Below, piece by piece: positions 16,475 through 24,601 of a DNA stretch of 64,000 nucleotides. The stretch is from contig CAVSBE010000008.1 in assembly GCA_963726135.1 (NCBI GenBank), forward strand, positions 1,984,001 to 2,048,000, written 5' to 3'. Within the stretch, counting starts at the first letter, position 1. Each line of letters starts with the position of its first letter. A program made the position numbers and the translations under genes. This DNA is from Bog-473 sp963726135. GTDB lineage: Bacteria; Actinomycetota; Acidimicrobiia; Acidimicrobiales; RAAP-2. The notes beneath the pieces were generated by a model. The model was not told where the DNA came from. It saw only the letters and a program-made list of their open reading frames with translations, and ran no database searches.

Positions 16475-17029
16475 TCAGCCCGTCGCTGAAGCCGTCTTCT
16501 TCTCGGGGCGCCAATAGGCGGCCAGCAGCAGTGCGGCGCCGAGCGCGCCACCGCCGAGGGAGATGCCAAGGCCGGGCCAGCCCCACAAGTCCGAGAGGGC
16601 CGTGACGTGGCCGTCGATGCTCCATTGGCCGGGCCCGAGCGTCCCGACGACCACACCCACCATGGTCAGGGTCATGACGTACTCCCAGCCCTCGCCCGGC
16701 CGGAAGATGAAGAACCCGTTCTTCAGGTGGTTGGTGATCCAGGCCACCAACATGACGCCCACGACGCCCGCTCCGGCGACCGGCGTCAGGAGGCCGAGGA
16801 CCAGCAGGACACCGGCACCGACCTCGGTGAGGCTGGCCATCCAGGCGTGGAGGATCCCGGGACGCATGCCCAGCGACTCGAACCAGCGGGCCGTGCCCGC
16901 GATCTTCCCCCCGCCGATGATGTGGTTGATCCCATGGGCGAGGAAGACGCCCGCCAGGACGATCCGCGCCACCAAGAGCGCGAAGTTCACGGAGGATGGG
17001 CTCAGGTTGCCCAGGATCAAGTGCGTCAA
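16475..17029 (-). CDS. DoxX-family membrane protein
   Basis: A 184-residue protein with four predicted transmembrane helices. Helix 1 is 'LLVARIVLAGVFLAHGINHI', with the DoxX-type 'HGxxH' end, followed by a Trp-Phe-Glu segment (WFESLGM), two more helices with 'TEVGAGVLLVLGLLTPVAGAG', and a final helix near the C terminus. The start is TTG at 17029 with GAGG seven bases before. DoxX proteins are linked to quinone or redox functions, but the biochemical role of this one is unknown. It stands apart between an SDR and an amidohydrolase. Confidence 0.88.
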   Translation of the reverse strand: MTHLILGNLSPSSVNFALLVARIVLAGVFLAHGINHIIGGGKIAGTARWFESLGMRPGILHAWMASLTEVGAGVLLVLGLLTPVAGAGVVGVMLVAWITNHLKNGFFIFRPGEGWEYVMTLTMVGVVVGTLGPGQWSIDGHVTALSDLWGWPGLGISLGGGALGAALLLAAYWRPEKKTASATG

Positions 17030-17134
17030 GTGCGGACCTCGCTCGCCGTCGGATTCATGTGGCCGGACGCAGCATAGAGAGCGGCGGAACTTCGGGGCGG
17101 CGATGACCCGGATTCACTCCCCCATCCGCCCATT

Positions 17135-18337
17135 TCAGGCCGCAAACGGCAACTTCATGACCTCGGCGAGGTTGCCGCCCATCACCCGGGCGATGTCCTC
17201 GTGCGGCAAGCCCTCGAGCTCGTCGACATAGGAGAGCGGGTCGGACATCCCTTCGATGTGCGGGTAGTCGGACCCGAAGACGATGCGGTCGGCGCCGACG
17301 AGCTCAATGAGGCCTCGCGGGTCCTCCTCGTGGAAGGGATGGATCCAGACGTTGCGCTTGAACACCATCAGGGGCTCCTCGGGCCACTGCGACGGGTTCT
17401 TCGCGTACGACTCTTCGAGGGCACCGACGAGCGGCCGCACCCACGCGGAGCCGTTCTCCACCGGCAGGATCCGCAGCGACGGGAAGCGGGACAGCAGCCC
17501 GTGGCCGAGCAACGAGGCCACCGTGTCGAAGATCCCTCGACCCTGCGTGTGCATGATGTCGAGGAAGGCGGAGAACCCGGCGAAGGGAAGGTGCTCCCCG
17601 TCGGGTTGGCCCTCCCAGAGGTTGTAGTAACGGGTCAGCCCATCATCGGAGGAGTGCATGCCGACGGTGACGTCGAGCTCGGTGACCCTCTGCCAGAAGG
17701 GGTCGAATTCAGGGAGGGCGAACGATCGGAACCCCCGGTACCCGGGAACCGGAGCCGGACGGATGAGGATGAGCTTGGCGCCCCGCTCGACCACCCACTC
17801 CAGCTCCTTGATCGCCTCGTCCACGATCGGCAGCGTGATGACGGGCGACGCGAAGATCCGGCCCTCGTAGTTGAAAGTCCAGTGTTCGTGCATCCACTGG
17901 TTCAGCGCGTGGACGACGGCGTGGGTGGCCTTCGGGTCCGTCTGGAGCCGCTCCTCGAGCAAGCTCGCCAGCGTCGGCCACATGAGCGCGCGGTCGAGGC
18001 CGAGCTCGTCCATGAGCGCGAGGCGGGGCCCGGGTGAGAAGAACGCGTCAGGGGACCGGATCGGCTTGCCGATCATCTCGCGGCGCGAAATCCCCTCCGG
18101 GTTGCCGTGCTTGAAGAACTCCTCGGACGCCCCGGGCCGCCCGACCACCTCGAACGTCGGGTTCGGGATGTACTCGGAGATCACGTTGCGCACGGCGATC
18201 TTCGTGCGCCCGTTGACCTGCACGTACTTGATCAGGCCGTCGTATTCCTTCGGAAGGAACTTCGTGAAGGCGTCCGTTGTCTCGTACATGTGATTGTCCG
18301 CGTCGAAAACTGGAAAGTCGACAATGGTCTTTGGCAT
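17135..18337 (-). CDS. amidohydrolase family protein (amidohydrolase_2 type)
   Basis: A 400-residue TIM-barrel metal hydrolase, paralogous to the one at 3.0 kb. It opens MPKTIVDFPVFDADNHMYE, with 'DADNH' at the first metal-binding strand, 'GMHSSDDG' for the middle His and 'FGSDYPHIEG' for the terminal Asp/His. The start is ATG at 18337 with GGAGG seven bases upstream; a GTG two codons earlier is too close to the ribosome site. It stands alone as a transcription unit behind the candidate operator at 18444. It may act as a hydrolase or decarboxylase on a ring-cleavage product. Confidence 0.9.
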   Translation of the reverse strand: MPKTIVDFPVFDADNHMYETTDAFTKFLPKEYDGLIKYVQVNGRTKIAVRNVISEYIPNPTFEVVGRPGASEEFFKHGNPEGISRREMIGKPIRSPDAFFSPGPRLALMDELGLDRALMWPTLASLLEERLQTDPKATHAVVHALNQWMHEHWTFNYEGRIFASPVITLPIVDEAIKELEWVVERGAKLILIRPAPVPGYRGFRSFALPEFDPFWQRVTELDVTVGMHSSDDGLTRYYNLWEGQPDGEHLPFAGFSAFLDIMHTQGRGIFDTVASLLGHGLLSRFPSLRILPVENGSAWVRPLVGALEESYAKNPSQWPEEPLMVFKRNVWIHPFHEEDPRGLIELVGADRIVFGSDYPHIEGMSDPLSYVDELEGLPHEDIARVMGGNLAEVMKLPFAA

Positions 18338-18443
18338 GGCCACACCTCCGCATCTCGTCGAGCCGCTACAGCAGTGGAGTACGACGGGAAGGCGGGCCGC
18401 GACCCGGGACCACGCCCTCTCCCTGTCCGGTCAGGGTATCGAT

Positions 18444-18464
18444 TATCGACTTCGACGTCAATAT
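18444..18464. promoter_or_regulatory. candidate operator upstream of amidohydrolase
   Basis: TATCGACTTCGACGTCAATA (18444-18463) lies in the gap before the amidohydrolase gene, about 107 bp from its start. On the opposite strand it reads TTGACGTCGAAGTCGATA, close to the sites at 7157 and 14275. It also supplies a TTGACG -35-like box directed toward the amidohydrolase. Confidence 0.5.
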
Positions 18465-18494
18465 TACGAACATTGCCCCTGTGCGAGAAGGAGC

Positions 18495-19049
18495 TCAGTT
18501 GCGCAGGTCGTCGTCGAGCTCGATCTCGAAGGTGCGGAGCGCCAACGCGAGGAGGTCGTAGGCGCCGACGGTGAACACGACGTCCATGAGGTGCTGGGTG
18601 TCGAGGTGGGCGGCGAGCGTCGCCCAGGTCGCGTCGGCGATGCGCCCGGTCAGCACGAGCTCATCGGCGGCACTCAGCAGCCCGGCATCGAGAGGCGACC
18701 ACCCGTCGGCGGCGGGGCCCGCTGCGGCCCGCTCCACCTCGGAACCGGTGATGCCCGCGTCAGCCGCCGACTCGGCGTGCTGCGCCCACAGATACGTGGA
18801 GTCCCGGAGCGTCGCCACCCGAAGGACGAGCAGCTCGCGCTGACGGGGAGTGAGCGTCGAGGCGTAGAGCAGATGCCCGATCAGCTGGTTGTATGCGGCG
18901 GTCAGCGCGGGGTGGTGGGCTTGGAGGCCGAGCAGGTTCAGGCCCTTGGGCCGGGAAGGGTCCCGGGGAGTCGGCGGGGTCAGCGGGGCGAGGGCCTCGC
19001 GCATCTCGGGCGGCCACTCCCGGGGCGGGATCGGATCGACGCGGCCCAC
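18495..19049 (-). CDS. carboxymuconolactone decarboxylase (CMD)/AhpD-like family protein
   Basis: A 184-residue all-helical protein of the CMD/AhpD family. It has 'LLYASTLTPRQRELLVLRVATLRDSTYLWAQH', the usual conserved block at residues ~60-92; here it is quoted in parts (LTPRQRELLVLRVA, YLWAQHAESA). The AhpD CxxC pair is absent, so disulfide peroxidase-type activity is unlikely and a lyase/decarboxylase-like role fits better. Start GTG at 19049, one base after the SDR stop, so it is coupled to that gene. Similar proteins are common in aromatic and steroid catabolic clusters with unclear roles. Confidence 0.85.
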   Translation of the reverse strand: MGRVDPIPPREWPPEMREALAPLTPPTPRDPSRPKGLNLLGLQAHHPALTAAYNQLIGHLLYASTLTPRQRELLVLRVATLRDSTYLWAQHAESAADAGITGSEVERAAAGPAADGWSPLDAGLLSAADELVLTGRIADATWATLAAHLDTQHLMDVVFTVGAYDLLALALRTFEIELDDDLRN

Positions 19050-19050
19050 G

Positions 19051-19827
19051 TCAGGTCTTGCGCCCGCCGTTGACGCCGAAGACCTGGCCGGTGACGTACG
19101 ACGCCTCCTCGCTCACGAGAAACGCGGTGGCGGCCGCGACGTCCTCGGGGCGGCCGATCCGCCGGACCGGGGTGCGTTCCACGTGCTCGTCGACCCCGCC
19201 GCCGAGAAGGCCCTTCGATTCCTGCTTGCGCAGCATCGGCGTGTCGATGAACCCCGGAGGGATCGTGTTGACGGTGATGCCCTTGGGGCCGAACTCGAGG
19301 GCGAGCGCCTGGGTGAGCCCGATGACGCCGGCTTTCGACGACACGTAGGCGGCCATGAAGGGCTGGCCGCCCTGGGCGCTGGACGAGGAGATGTTGACGA
19401 TGCGGCCCCAGCCGGCCTCGAGCATGTGCGGGAGCACGACCTGGCAGCAGTGGTACGTGCCGTTGAGGTTGACGTCGAGCACCCGCCCCCACGTATCGGG
19501 ATCGATCCTCAGGAACGGGCCAAAGAGATGGAGCCCAGCGTTGTTGACCAGGATCGTGGGAGCACCCAGGCGGCCGAAGGCATCGGCGACGGCGGCCTCG
19601 ACACCGGATCGGTCCGTGACATCGGCCTCGAGCCCGATCGCCGCTCCACCACCAGAGGTGATCGCGGCGGCCGCCTCCTCCGCCGAGGCGGCGTCGCGAT
19701 CGAGAACGGCAACGGCTGCGCCGTCGGCGGCAAGCCGCGTGCTGACGGCCAGCCCGATGCCCGACCCGCCACCGGTGACGATGGCGACCTTGCCCAAGAG
19801 AGGACGCCCGGTCGTCGGCTCAGTCAT
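19051..19827 (-). CDS. short-chain dehydrogenase/reductase (FabG-like)
   Basis: A 258-residue classical SDR. The start is ATG at 19827 (MTEPTTGRPLLGKVAIVTGG). It has TGGGSGIG, 'VLDRD' after strand 2 (NAD-type acidic residue), NNAG ('ILVNNAGLHLF'), catalytic Ser in 'ISSSSAQGG' and 'YVSSKAGVIGLT' (YxxxK), followed by 'PPGFIDTPML' and the end 'GQVFGVNGGRKT'. It is the first gene of a two-gene unit with the CMD-like protein. It probably interconverts a hydroxyl and keto group in the pathway. Confidence 0.93.
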   Translation of the reverse strand: MTEPTTGRPLLGKVAIVTGGGSGIGLAVSTRLAADGAAVAVLDRDAASAEEAAAAITSGGGAAIGLEADVTDRSGVEAAVADAFGRLGAPTILVNNAGLHLFGPFLRIDPDTWGRVLDVNLNGTYHCCQVVLPHMLEAGWGRIVNISSSSAQGGQPFMAAYVSSKAGVIGLTQALALEFGPKGITVNTIPPGFIDTPMLRKQESKGLLGGGVDEHVERTPVRRIGRPEDVAAATAFLVSEEASYVTGQVFGVNGGRKT

Positions 19828-19852
19828 ACGTTTCGCGTGATCGGCCAACCGG

Positions 19853-20263
19853 CTACGTGACGAACTCTGCAGCGCGACGGTGGAAGCGCCACCTGCCTCC
19901 GGCGTGGTGAAGGACATCGCGGTAGCGCCCGACGAGCTGGATCGACCAACCCTCCTCCCCCTTCAAGATGAAGATCACGTCGCTGGTCGCGCACGCTTCG
20001 TCCGCGCTCCAGTCGGTGACGTGGGTATTGACGACGAGATGACGCTGCGGGCGCCTCGGCTTCCAGCCGGCGAAGGCCTCGCGGAGGGCGTCGTGGCCCG
20101 CATGGCTGCCCATCCCCGGGATCTCGCAGACGCCGTCGGGGCAGAAGGTGGCGACGATGTCGTCGGTCCGGCCGTCGTCCAGGGCCTGGGCGTACTCGGC
20201 CATGGTGGCGCGCACGCCCTCGACGATCTGTGCGTAGGTCGCGGGCGGGCTCACCTGCGGCAT
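19853..20263 (-). CDS. SnoaL-like / NTF2-fold protein
   Basis: A 136-residue NTF2-like cone-fold protein (SnoaL-like). It starts MPQVSPPATYAQIVEGVRA (ATG at 20263), ten bases after the Rieske oxygenase stop. The fold is recognisable from 'YAQALDDGRTDDIVATFCPDG', 'GHDALREAFAGW' and the closing 'GGRWRFHRRAAEF', where Arg/Phe alternate as in ring-hydroxylating dioxygenase small subunits and SnoaL. It may be a small (beta-like) partner of the oxygenase, or an isomerase/hydratase acting on its product. No decisive catalytic residues can be named. Confidence 0.85.
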   Translation of the reverse strand: MPQVSPPATYAQIVEGVRATMAEYAQALDDGRTDDIVATFCPDGVCEIPGMGSHAGHDALREAFAGWKPRRPQRHLVVNTHVTDWSADEACATSDVIFILKGEEGWSIQLVGRYRDVLHHAGGRWRFHRRAAEFVT

Positions 20264-20273
20264 GGACACGCCC

Positions 20274-21647
20274 TCAGAACCCGACGTCGACAACCGGCCG
20301 CTCGAGCGGGTTCAGATTGATGGCGTGGAGGGCGGGGAGCAGCTTGTCGTACCGAAGCCCGGCGAGAAACCCGTCGACGGTGCGCTCGAAGTTCGCGACA
20401 CCTCCTTCGACGCCCTCGGACAGGCGCATGTACTCGAAACCCTTGGCGTGCAGGCCCTTCTGCTGCCGGGGCAGGTTCGAGAAGTCTTGCGTTGGGATCG
20501 GCGGCACCCGAGGATCGTCGTACTCCCACGGCTCGGGTGGCGTGGGAGGCACCGGTGGACGCCCTTCGGGGAACCGCGTGAGCGACCAGATCTCCATCAA
20601 CGTCTCTTCGGGACCCAGCGGGCGGAAGCGGTAGGAGGACGCGCTGCTGTACATGGGCAACACGAAGTAGTGCGGGAAGCAGTAGAACATGGACTCGTTC
20701 AATCCGTGCGCGTCGAGCTCGTTGAGGTCCGGGATGTCCGAACCCTGGGCTCGGTGCCACCCAACGACGGCATCGTTGAGCGCGCGGTGCCAGGCGGGGA
20801 TGGCCAGTGCGGGGTCATCGGGCAGTTCCAAGTCCCGCAGGCCTTCGGCGACACGCACGTCGTTGGCATGGACCATCCCGTCCATGCCGTCGCTCATCAC
20901 GTGGAGGTAGTGAAGCTCGGCATCGACGAACACCTGCGGGTCGAACACCCCGGGGTCACGGGGTGGGAACCTCCCGGGGATGACGAGCTCGGGATGCGTC
21001 TCGATCACGTGATACTGCTCGAGGAATGCCTCTTCGGCGAGCTTCCAGTTCACGGGGAGACGGAACGCGCACCACCACTCGGCGCGCATGGACTCCACCT
21101 TCCACGCATCCATGATGGTGGCGAACGGCTCGATGCACTCTCGCAGCGGCGGTGCGCCGGCGTCGAGGTTGATGAAGGCGCACCCGCCCCAGACTTCGCA
21201 TCGCACCGGCGTGAGGTCGATGTCCCCCGGCTGCAGGTTGTGCTCGGCGAAGGACTTCGCCTTGGAGACGAAGGTGTTCTGGCCGTCGAGGCCGTAGCAC
21301 CAGCCGTGGAAGGGGCAGGTGAAGCCGGTCTTCAGCTTCCCACGGCCCTCGACGACCCGTACGCCCCGATGCCGGCAGGCATTCTGGAATGCTCGCACCC
21401 CCAGGTCGTCGTCGCGCAGCACGATGATCGACTGGTCGAGGATCTCGTACTCGACGAAGTCCCGCGCCTCGGGGATCTCCTCGAGCCGGCACGCCATCTG
21501 CCAGACGCGCGGCCAGAGCAGCTCGACCTCCATTTGATAGAAGTCGGGATCGAAGTAGCGCTCCTTCGGGACCCGGTCGGGGAACTCCATCGCGTACGGC
21601 ACCGGGAGCGCCGACCGCTTCTGATCCACAATCGCCATGTGGCCCAT
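20274..21647 (-). CDS. Rieske [2Fe-2S] aromatic ring-hydroxylating oxygenase, alpha subunit
   Basis: A 457-residue Rieske non-haem iron oxygenase. The Rieske centre is 'CRHRGVRV' (~residue 91) and 'CPFHGWCYG' (~residue 112). The mononuclear iron site follows in 'EEAFLEQYHVIETHPE', with two His and nearby acidic residues. The start is ATG at 21647 after GGAAGGGG. The SnoaL-like gene follows at once. No reductase or ferredoxin gene is adjacent. It should insert oxygen into an aromatic, alicyclic or steroid-like ring. The promoter carries the palindromic site shared with three other promoters nearby. Confidence 0.92.
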   Translation of the reverse strand: MGHMAIVDQKRSALPVPYAMEFPDRVPKERYFDPDFYQMEVELLWPRVWQMACRLEEIPEARDFVEYEILDQSIIVLRDDDLGVRAFQNACRHRGVRVVEGRGKLKTGFTCPFHGWCYGLDGQNTFVSKAKSFAEHNLQPGDIDLTPVRCEVWGGCAFINLDAGAPPLRECIEPFATIMDAWKVESMRAEWWCAFRLPVNWKLAEEAFLEQYHVIETHPELVIPGRFPPRDPGVFDPQVFVDAELHYLHVMSDGMDGMVHANDVRVAEGLRDLELPDDPALAIPAWHRALNDAVVGWHRAQGSDIPDLNELDAHGLNESMFYCFPHYFVLPMYSSASSYRFRPLGPEETLMEIWSLTRFPEGRPPVPPTPPEPWEYDDPRVPPIPTQDFSNLPRQQKGLHAKGFEYMRLSEGVEGGVANFERTVDGFLAGLRYDKLLPALHAINLNPLERPVVDVGF

Positions 21648-21668
21648 GACCCCTTCCGTGCGCCGACG

Positions 21669-21691
21669 TATACTAACCGGTCGGTACAATA
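21669..21691. promoter_or_regulatory. divergent promoter region with operator (TACTAACCGGTCGGTACA)
   Basis: The site at 21671-21688 has the inverted repeat ACCG-GT-CGGT. It contains TACAAT (21685-21690), a good plus-strand -10 box for the monooxygenase, and TAGTAT on the minus strand for the Rieske gene. It is nearly the reverse complement of the site at 24497 and similar to those at 27556 and 30738. Confidence 0.6.
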
Positions 21692-21756
21692 TCTAGCCGG
21701 TTCACCCGCTGAGGCGAGCCGCGGATGACACGGTATCCCAGGCAATTCGCGGCTCC

Positions 21757-23415
21757 ATGACGAATCCTCCCCGACCTGACGAGAGTCCGCACCAGCGCAG
21801 GACCGACACCGACGTGCTGGTCATCGGCGCGGGCATCACAGGGATCTACCAGCTCTATCGCGCTCGTGAGGCGGGCTTCTCCGCGCAGTTGGTCGAAGCG
21901 GGCGGCGGCGTGGGTGGCACCTGGTACTGGAATCGCTACCCCGGGGCGCGGTTCGATTCGGAGAGCTACACGTACGGCTACCTGTTCTCGCAGGTCCTGT
22001 TCGACGAGTGGGAGTGGCAGGAGCACTTCGCCGAGCAACCAGAGACCGAGCGCTACCTCAACCATGTCGTCGATCGGTTCGATCTCCGGCGCCTCATGCG
22101 GTTCGACACCAGGGTGACCTCGGCGGTCTACGACGAGGCCTCCGGGACGTGGACCGTGGCGACCGACGCCGGCTCGGAGCTCCGGGCACGGTTCCTCGTG
22201 GCGGCGACCGGCGTTCTCTCGGTGCCGTACTTCCCGGACGTGCCGGGCCGTGAGGACTTCTTGGGCGAGTCGTACCACACGGGGCTCTGGCCGGCGACGC
22301 CGGTCGACTTCGCCAGCAAGCACGTGGCCGTCATCGGCACCGGATCGAGCGGTGTGCAGATCGTCCCCGCCATTGCAGAAGAGGTTGCCTCGCTGACGGT
22401 ATACCAACGCAGCGCCAACTGGTGCACGCCGCTGAACAACGCACCGATCACGCCTGACGAACAGAGGGAGCTCAGGGCCGGGTTCCGGGCGATGTGCGAG
22501 GTGCTGAACACGTCGATCGCCGGGTTCCTGCACCCCCCGGGTGACCGGACTGCCTTCGAAGACTCCGAAGAGGAGCGGCGGACCTTCTTCGAGAGGATGT
22601 GGAACAGTCCAGGATTCTCGAAGCTCAGCAGCAACTACACCGACCTGCTGTTCAACGAGCGCGCCAACGCCGAGTGGTGCGAGTTCATCGCCCGGAAGAT
22701 CCGGGGCATCGTCAAGGATCCCGAGGTGGCGGAGATGCTCGTCCCGAAGGACCATCGCTTCGGCGAGAAGCGCCCCCCCTTCGTCACCGGCTACTACGAG
22801 ACATTCAACCGGTCCAATGTCTCGCTCGTGGACCTCAAGCAGACGCCCATCATCCGTGTGACGAGGGCCGGGATCGAGACCGACGACGGCGAGCGAACGT
22901 TCGACATCGTGGTGTGGGCGACCGGTTTCGACTTCGGCACCGGGGCCCTCACCCGCATGGGGATCCGGGGCCGGCACGGACTGGCGCTCGAGGAATACTG
23001 GGCCGATGGACCGCGGACGTTCCTCGGTGTCCAGGCAACCGGCTTTCCCAACTTCTTCTTCCCGGGTGGTCCGCACGCTGCGGCCGGCAACAACCCGCGG
23101 TACAACGGCGACCAGGTCAACTTCATCACCGACGTGATCACGTACGTGCGCGACAACGGCTACGACACGATTGAGGTGGACGCCGAAGCCGAGGAAAGGT
23201 GGACCGCCATGGTGGACCGGGGTGCCACCGACGCCCCCTTCGGCGAGAGCAGCTACTTCTTCGGTACCAACATCCCGGGGAAGCCCCGCAAATACCTCCT
23301 CAACTCGGGAGGCCGACCGAAGCTCTTCAAGGAGATCGACAAGGTCGTCGACAGCGACTACAAGTCGTTCCGGCTGGCCCGCTCTTCAGACGGTGGCCAC
23401 CGGCGTCAGGGGTGA
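21757..23415 (+). CDS. flavin-containing Baeyer-Villiger monooxygenase
   Basis: A 552-residue class B flavoprotein monooxygenase. It has the FAD Rossmann motif 'VIGAGITG' (residues ~23-30), 'GGTWYWNRYPGARFD', the Baeyer-Villiger fingerprint 'FLGESYHTGLWP' (~residue 167, FxGxxxHTxxWP) and the NADPH motif 'VIGTGSSG'. Length and motif order match cyclohexanone/steroid monooxygenases. The reaction is insertion of oxygen beside a ketone to give an ester or lactone, using NADPH and O2. It diverges from the Rieske oxygenase across a shared operator. Its last 30 bp overlap the end of the convergent cyclase gene. Confidence 0.95.
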   Translation: MTNPPRPDESPHQRRTDTDVLVIGAGITGIYQLYRAREAGFSAQLVEAGGGVGGTWYWNRYPGARFDSESYTYGYLFSQVLFDEWEWQEHFAEQPETERYLNHVVDRFDLRRLMRFDTRVTSAVYDEASGTWTVATDAGSELRARFLVAATGVLSVPYFPDVPGREDFLGESYHTGLWPATPVDFASKHVAVIGTGSSGVQIVPAIAEEVASLTVYQRSANWCTPLNNAPITPDEQRELRAGFRAMCEVLNTSIAGFLHPPGDRTAFEDSEEERRTFFERMWNSPGFSKLSSNYTDLLFNERANAEWCEFIARKIRGIVKDPEVAEMLVPKDHRFGEKRPPFVTGYYETFNRSNVSLVDLKQTPIIRVTRAGIETDDGERTFDIVVWATGFDFGTGALTRMGIRGRHGLALEEYWADGPRTFLGVQATGFPNFFFPGGPHAAAGNNPRYNGDQVNFITDVITYVRDNGYDTIEVDAEAEERWTAMVDRGATDAPFGESSYFFGTNIPGKPRKYLLNSGGRPKLFKEIDKVVDSDYKSFRLARSSDGGHRRQG

Positions 23416-24441
23416 GCCCACCACACCGGGCAGCCGGAGCGGTGGTGCGGTAAGCAGGAACCGGCTGCGGCCGTGCTGGCGCAGCCACGAGGCCAGCTCG
23501 TGGAGGTACCACATCTCACCGAGGGGAACGCCCAGCTTGAACAGGCAGAGATGGTGGATGGGGAGGAGCGAGTGCCGGCTCGGGTCGCGATCCCGGCCGA
23601 CCAGCCCTTCGACGGCGTAGTTGTCGGCCACCAGCGCCGAGATCTGCGACTCGGCGATCCACTCCAGCAGCGACTCGTCGCGCGCATCGAGGTAGGTGCA
23701 CATCGTGTGGATCTTCACCGGGTCGGGGTCCCGGTTCCACTCGAGGACCTTGGTGGCGAACCCGGTGTGCAACAGGAGCATGTCACCAGGCTCGACGACC
23801 ACGCCGTCTGCCGACATGATCTCCTCGAGCGTCTGGCGGTCGACCCCACGCCAGTCGTGCCCGAGATGATGAACCAGGTCGACGAGGACGCCGCGCCCCT
23901 GCACACCGTGATAGGCCATGTGCTCCAATCCGAGGTGGTGGGCGAAACAGCGGTGATCGCCGCCGTCACCCGCAGCGTCGGTCGCCGGCCCGACAAGGTC
24001 GACCCCGGCGCGGTACCCGTTGTAGTAGACCGCCTCCTCGGCTCCGTCGCCGTCGGCGTCGAACTCGGCACCGACATGGGCGAGGGAGTCCCATTGGGTC
24101 GAGTACTGCAACGAGAGGGTGACCACGTCGTCGGCCCACACGTCCACGAAGCGAGGGCCCCCTTCGTCCATCTCGCTCATGTGGACGTTGTAGAAGGTGG
24201 CCGGGATGCCCCGCATGTCCTCGGTCGGCGCCAGGACCGGGGGGTACCGTCTCTGGTTGAGGGCGGTCCCACCGGGGTAGTCGAGCGGCAGGCTCAGGCA
24301 GAAGCTGACGCCGTCTCGCACCTCCTCGACGCCCTGGAGGACCTTGTCCGGCGTGAGCAGGTTGATGCGGCCGAGCTCGTCGTCGTCGCCCCAATCGCCC
24401 CAGGTGGAGCCCGGTGGGCGTTGCGTCCAGCGCTTCGTCAT
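23386..24441 (-). CDS. cyclase family protein (kynurenine formamidase-like fold)
   Basis: A 351-residue member of the 'cyclase' family (PF04199 type), which includes KynB formamidase and metal-dependent lactone or hydroxy-acid hydrolases. Typical features are an N-terminal 'WGDWGDDDELGRINLLTP', the core 'TQWDSLAHVG' carrying the Asp/His metal ligands, 'GRGVLVDLVHHLG' and 'EPGDMLLLHTGF'. Following a Baeyer-Villiger enzyme, lactone or ester hydrolysis is an attractive role, though not proven. The 3' end overlaps the monooxygenase by 30 bp tail to tail. ATG at 24441. Confidence 0.9.
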   Translation of the reverse strand: MTKRWTQRPPGSTWGDWGDDDELGRINLLTPDKVLQGVEEVRDGVSFCLSLPLDYPGGTALNQRRYPPVLAPTEDMRGIPATFYNVHMSEMDEGGPRFVDVWADDVVTLSLQYSTQWDSLAHVGAEFDADGDGAEEAVYYNGYRAGVDLVGPATDAAGDGGDHRCFAHHLGLEHMAYHGVQGRGVLVDLVHHLGHDWRGVDRQTLEEIMSADGVVVEPGDMLLLHTGFATKVLEWNRDPDPVKIHTMCTYLDARDESLLEWIAESQISALVADNYAVEGLVGRDRDPSRHSLLPIHHLCLFKLGVPLGEMWYLHELASWLRQHGRSRFLLTAPPLRLPGVVGSPLTPVATV

Positions 24442-24490
24442 TGTCTTGCTCCTTCCGGCCGCGCGGGCCCGGGTCGCATGGGGACCTGCA

Positions 24491-24520
24491 TTGAAATGTA
24501 CCGACCGGTTGGTCTATCCT
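24491..24520 (+). promoter_or_regulatory. promoter with operator between -35 and -10 (amidohydrolase gene)
   Basis: TTGAAA (24491-24496) and TATCCT (24515-24520) are spaced by 18 bp. The space is filled by TGTACCGACCGGTTGGTC (24497-24514), almost the reverse complement of the site at 21671. Binding there would directly occlude RNA polymerase. The minus-strand cyclase gene starts 50 bp away, so the site may control both. Confidence 0.65.
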
Positions 24521-24601
24521 GCGAACGCCCCTCGCGCAGTCCGCGAAGATGTGTTCCGGGCTCGACGAGGGATTCGAGTCCAGCGCTGGGAGGTCGCCAC
24601 G

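Noticed and set aside
20262..21728. Long plus-strand open frame opposite the Rieske oxygenase
   Set aside because: Antisense shadow; the minus strand has complete Rieske and iron-site motifs.
21673..23076. Long minus-strand open frame opposite the Baeyer-Villiger gene
   Set aside because: Low-complexity antisense frame without homology; the plus strand carries all family motifs.
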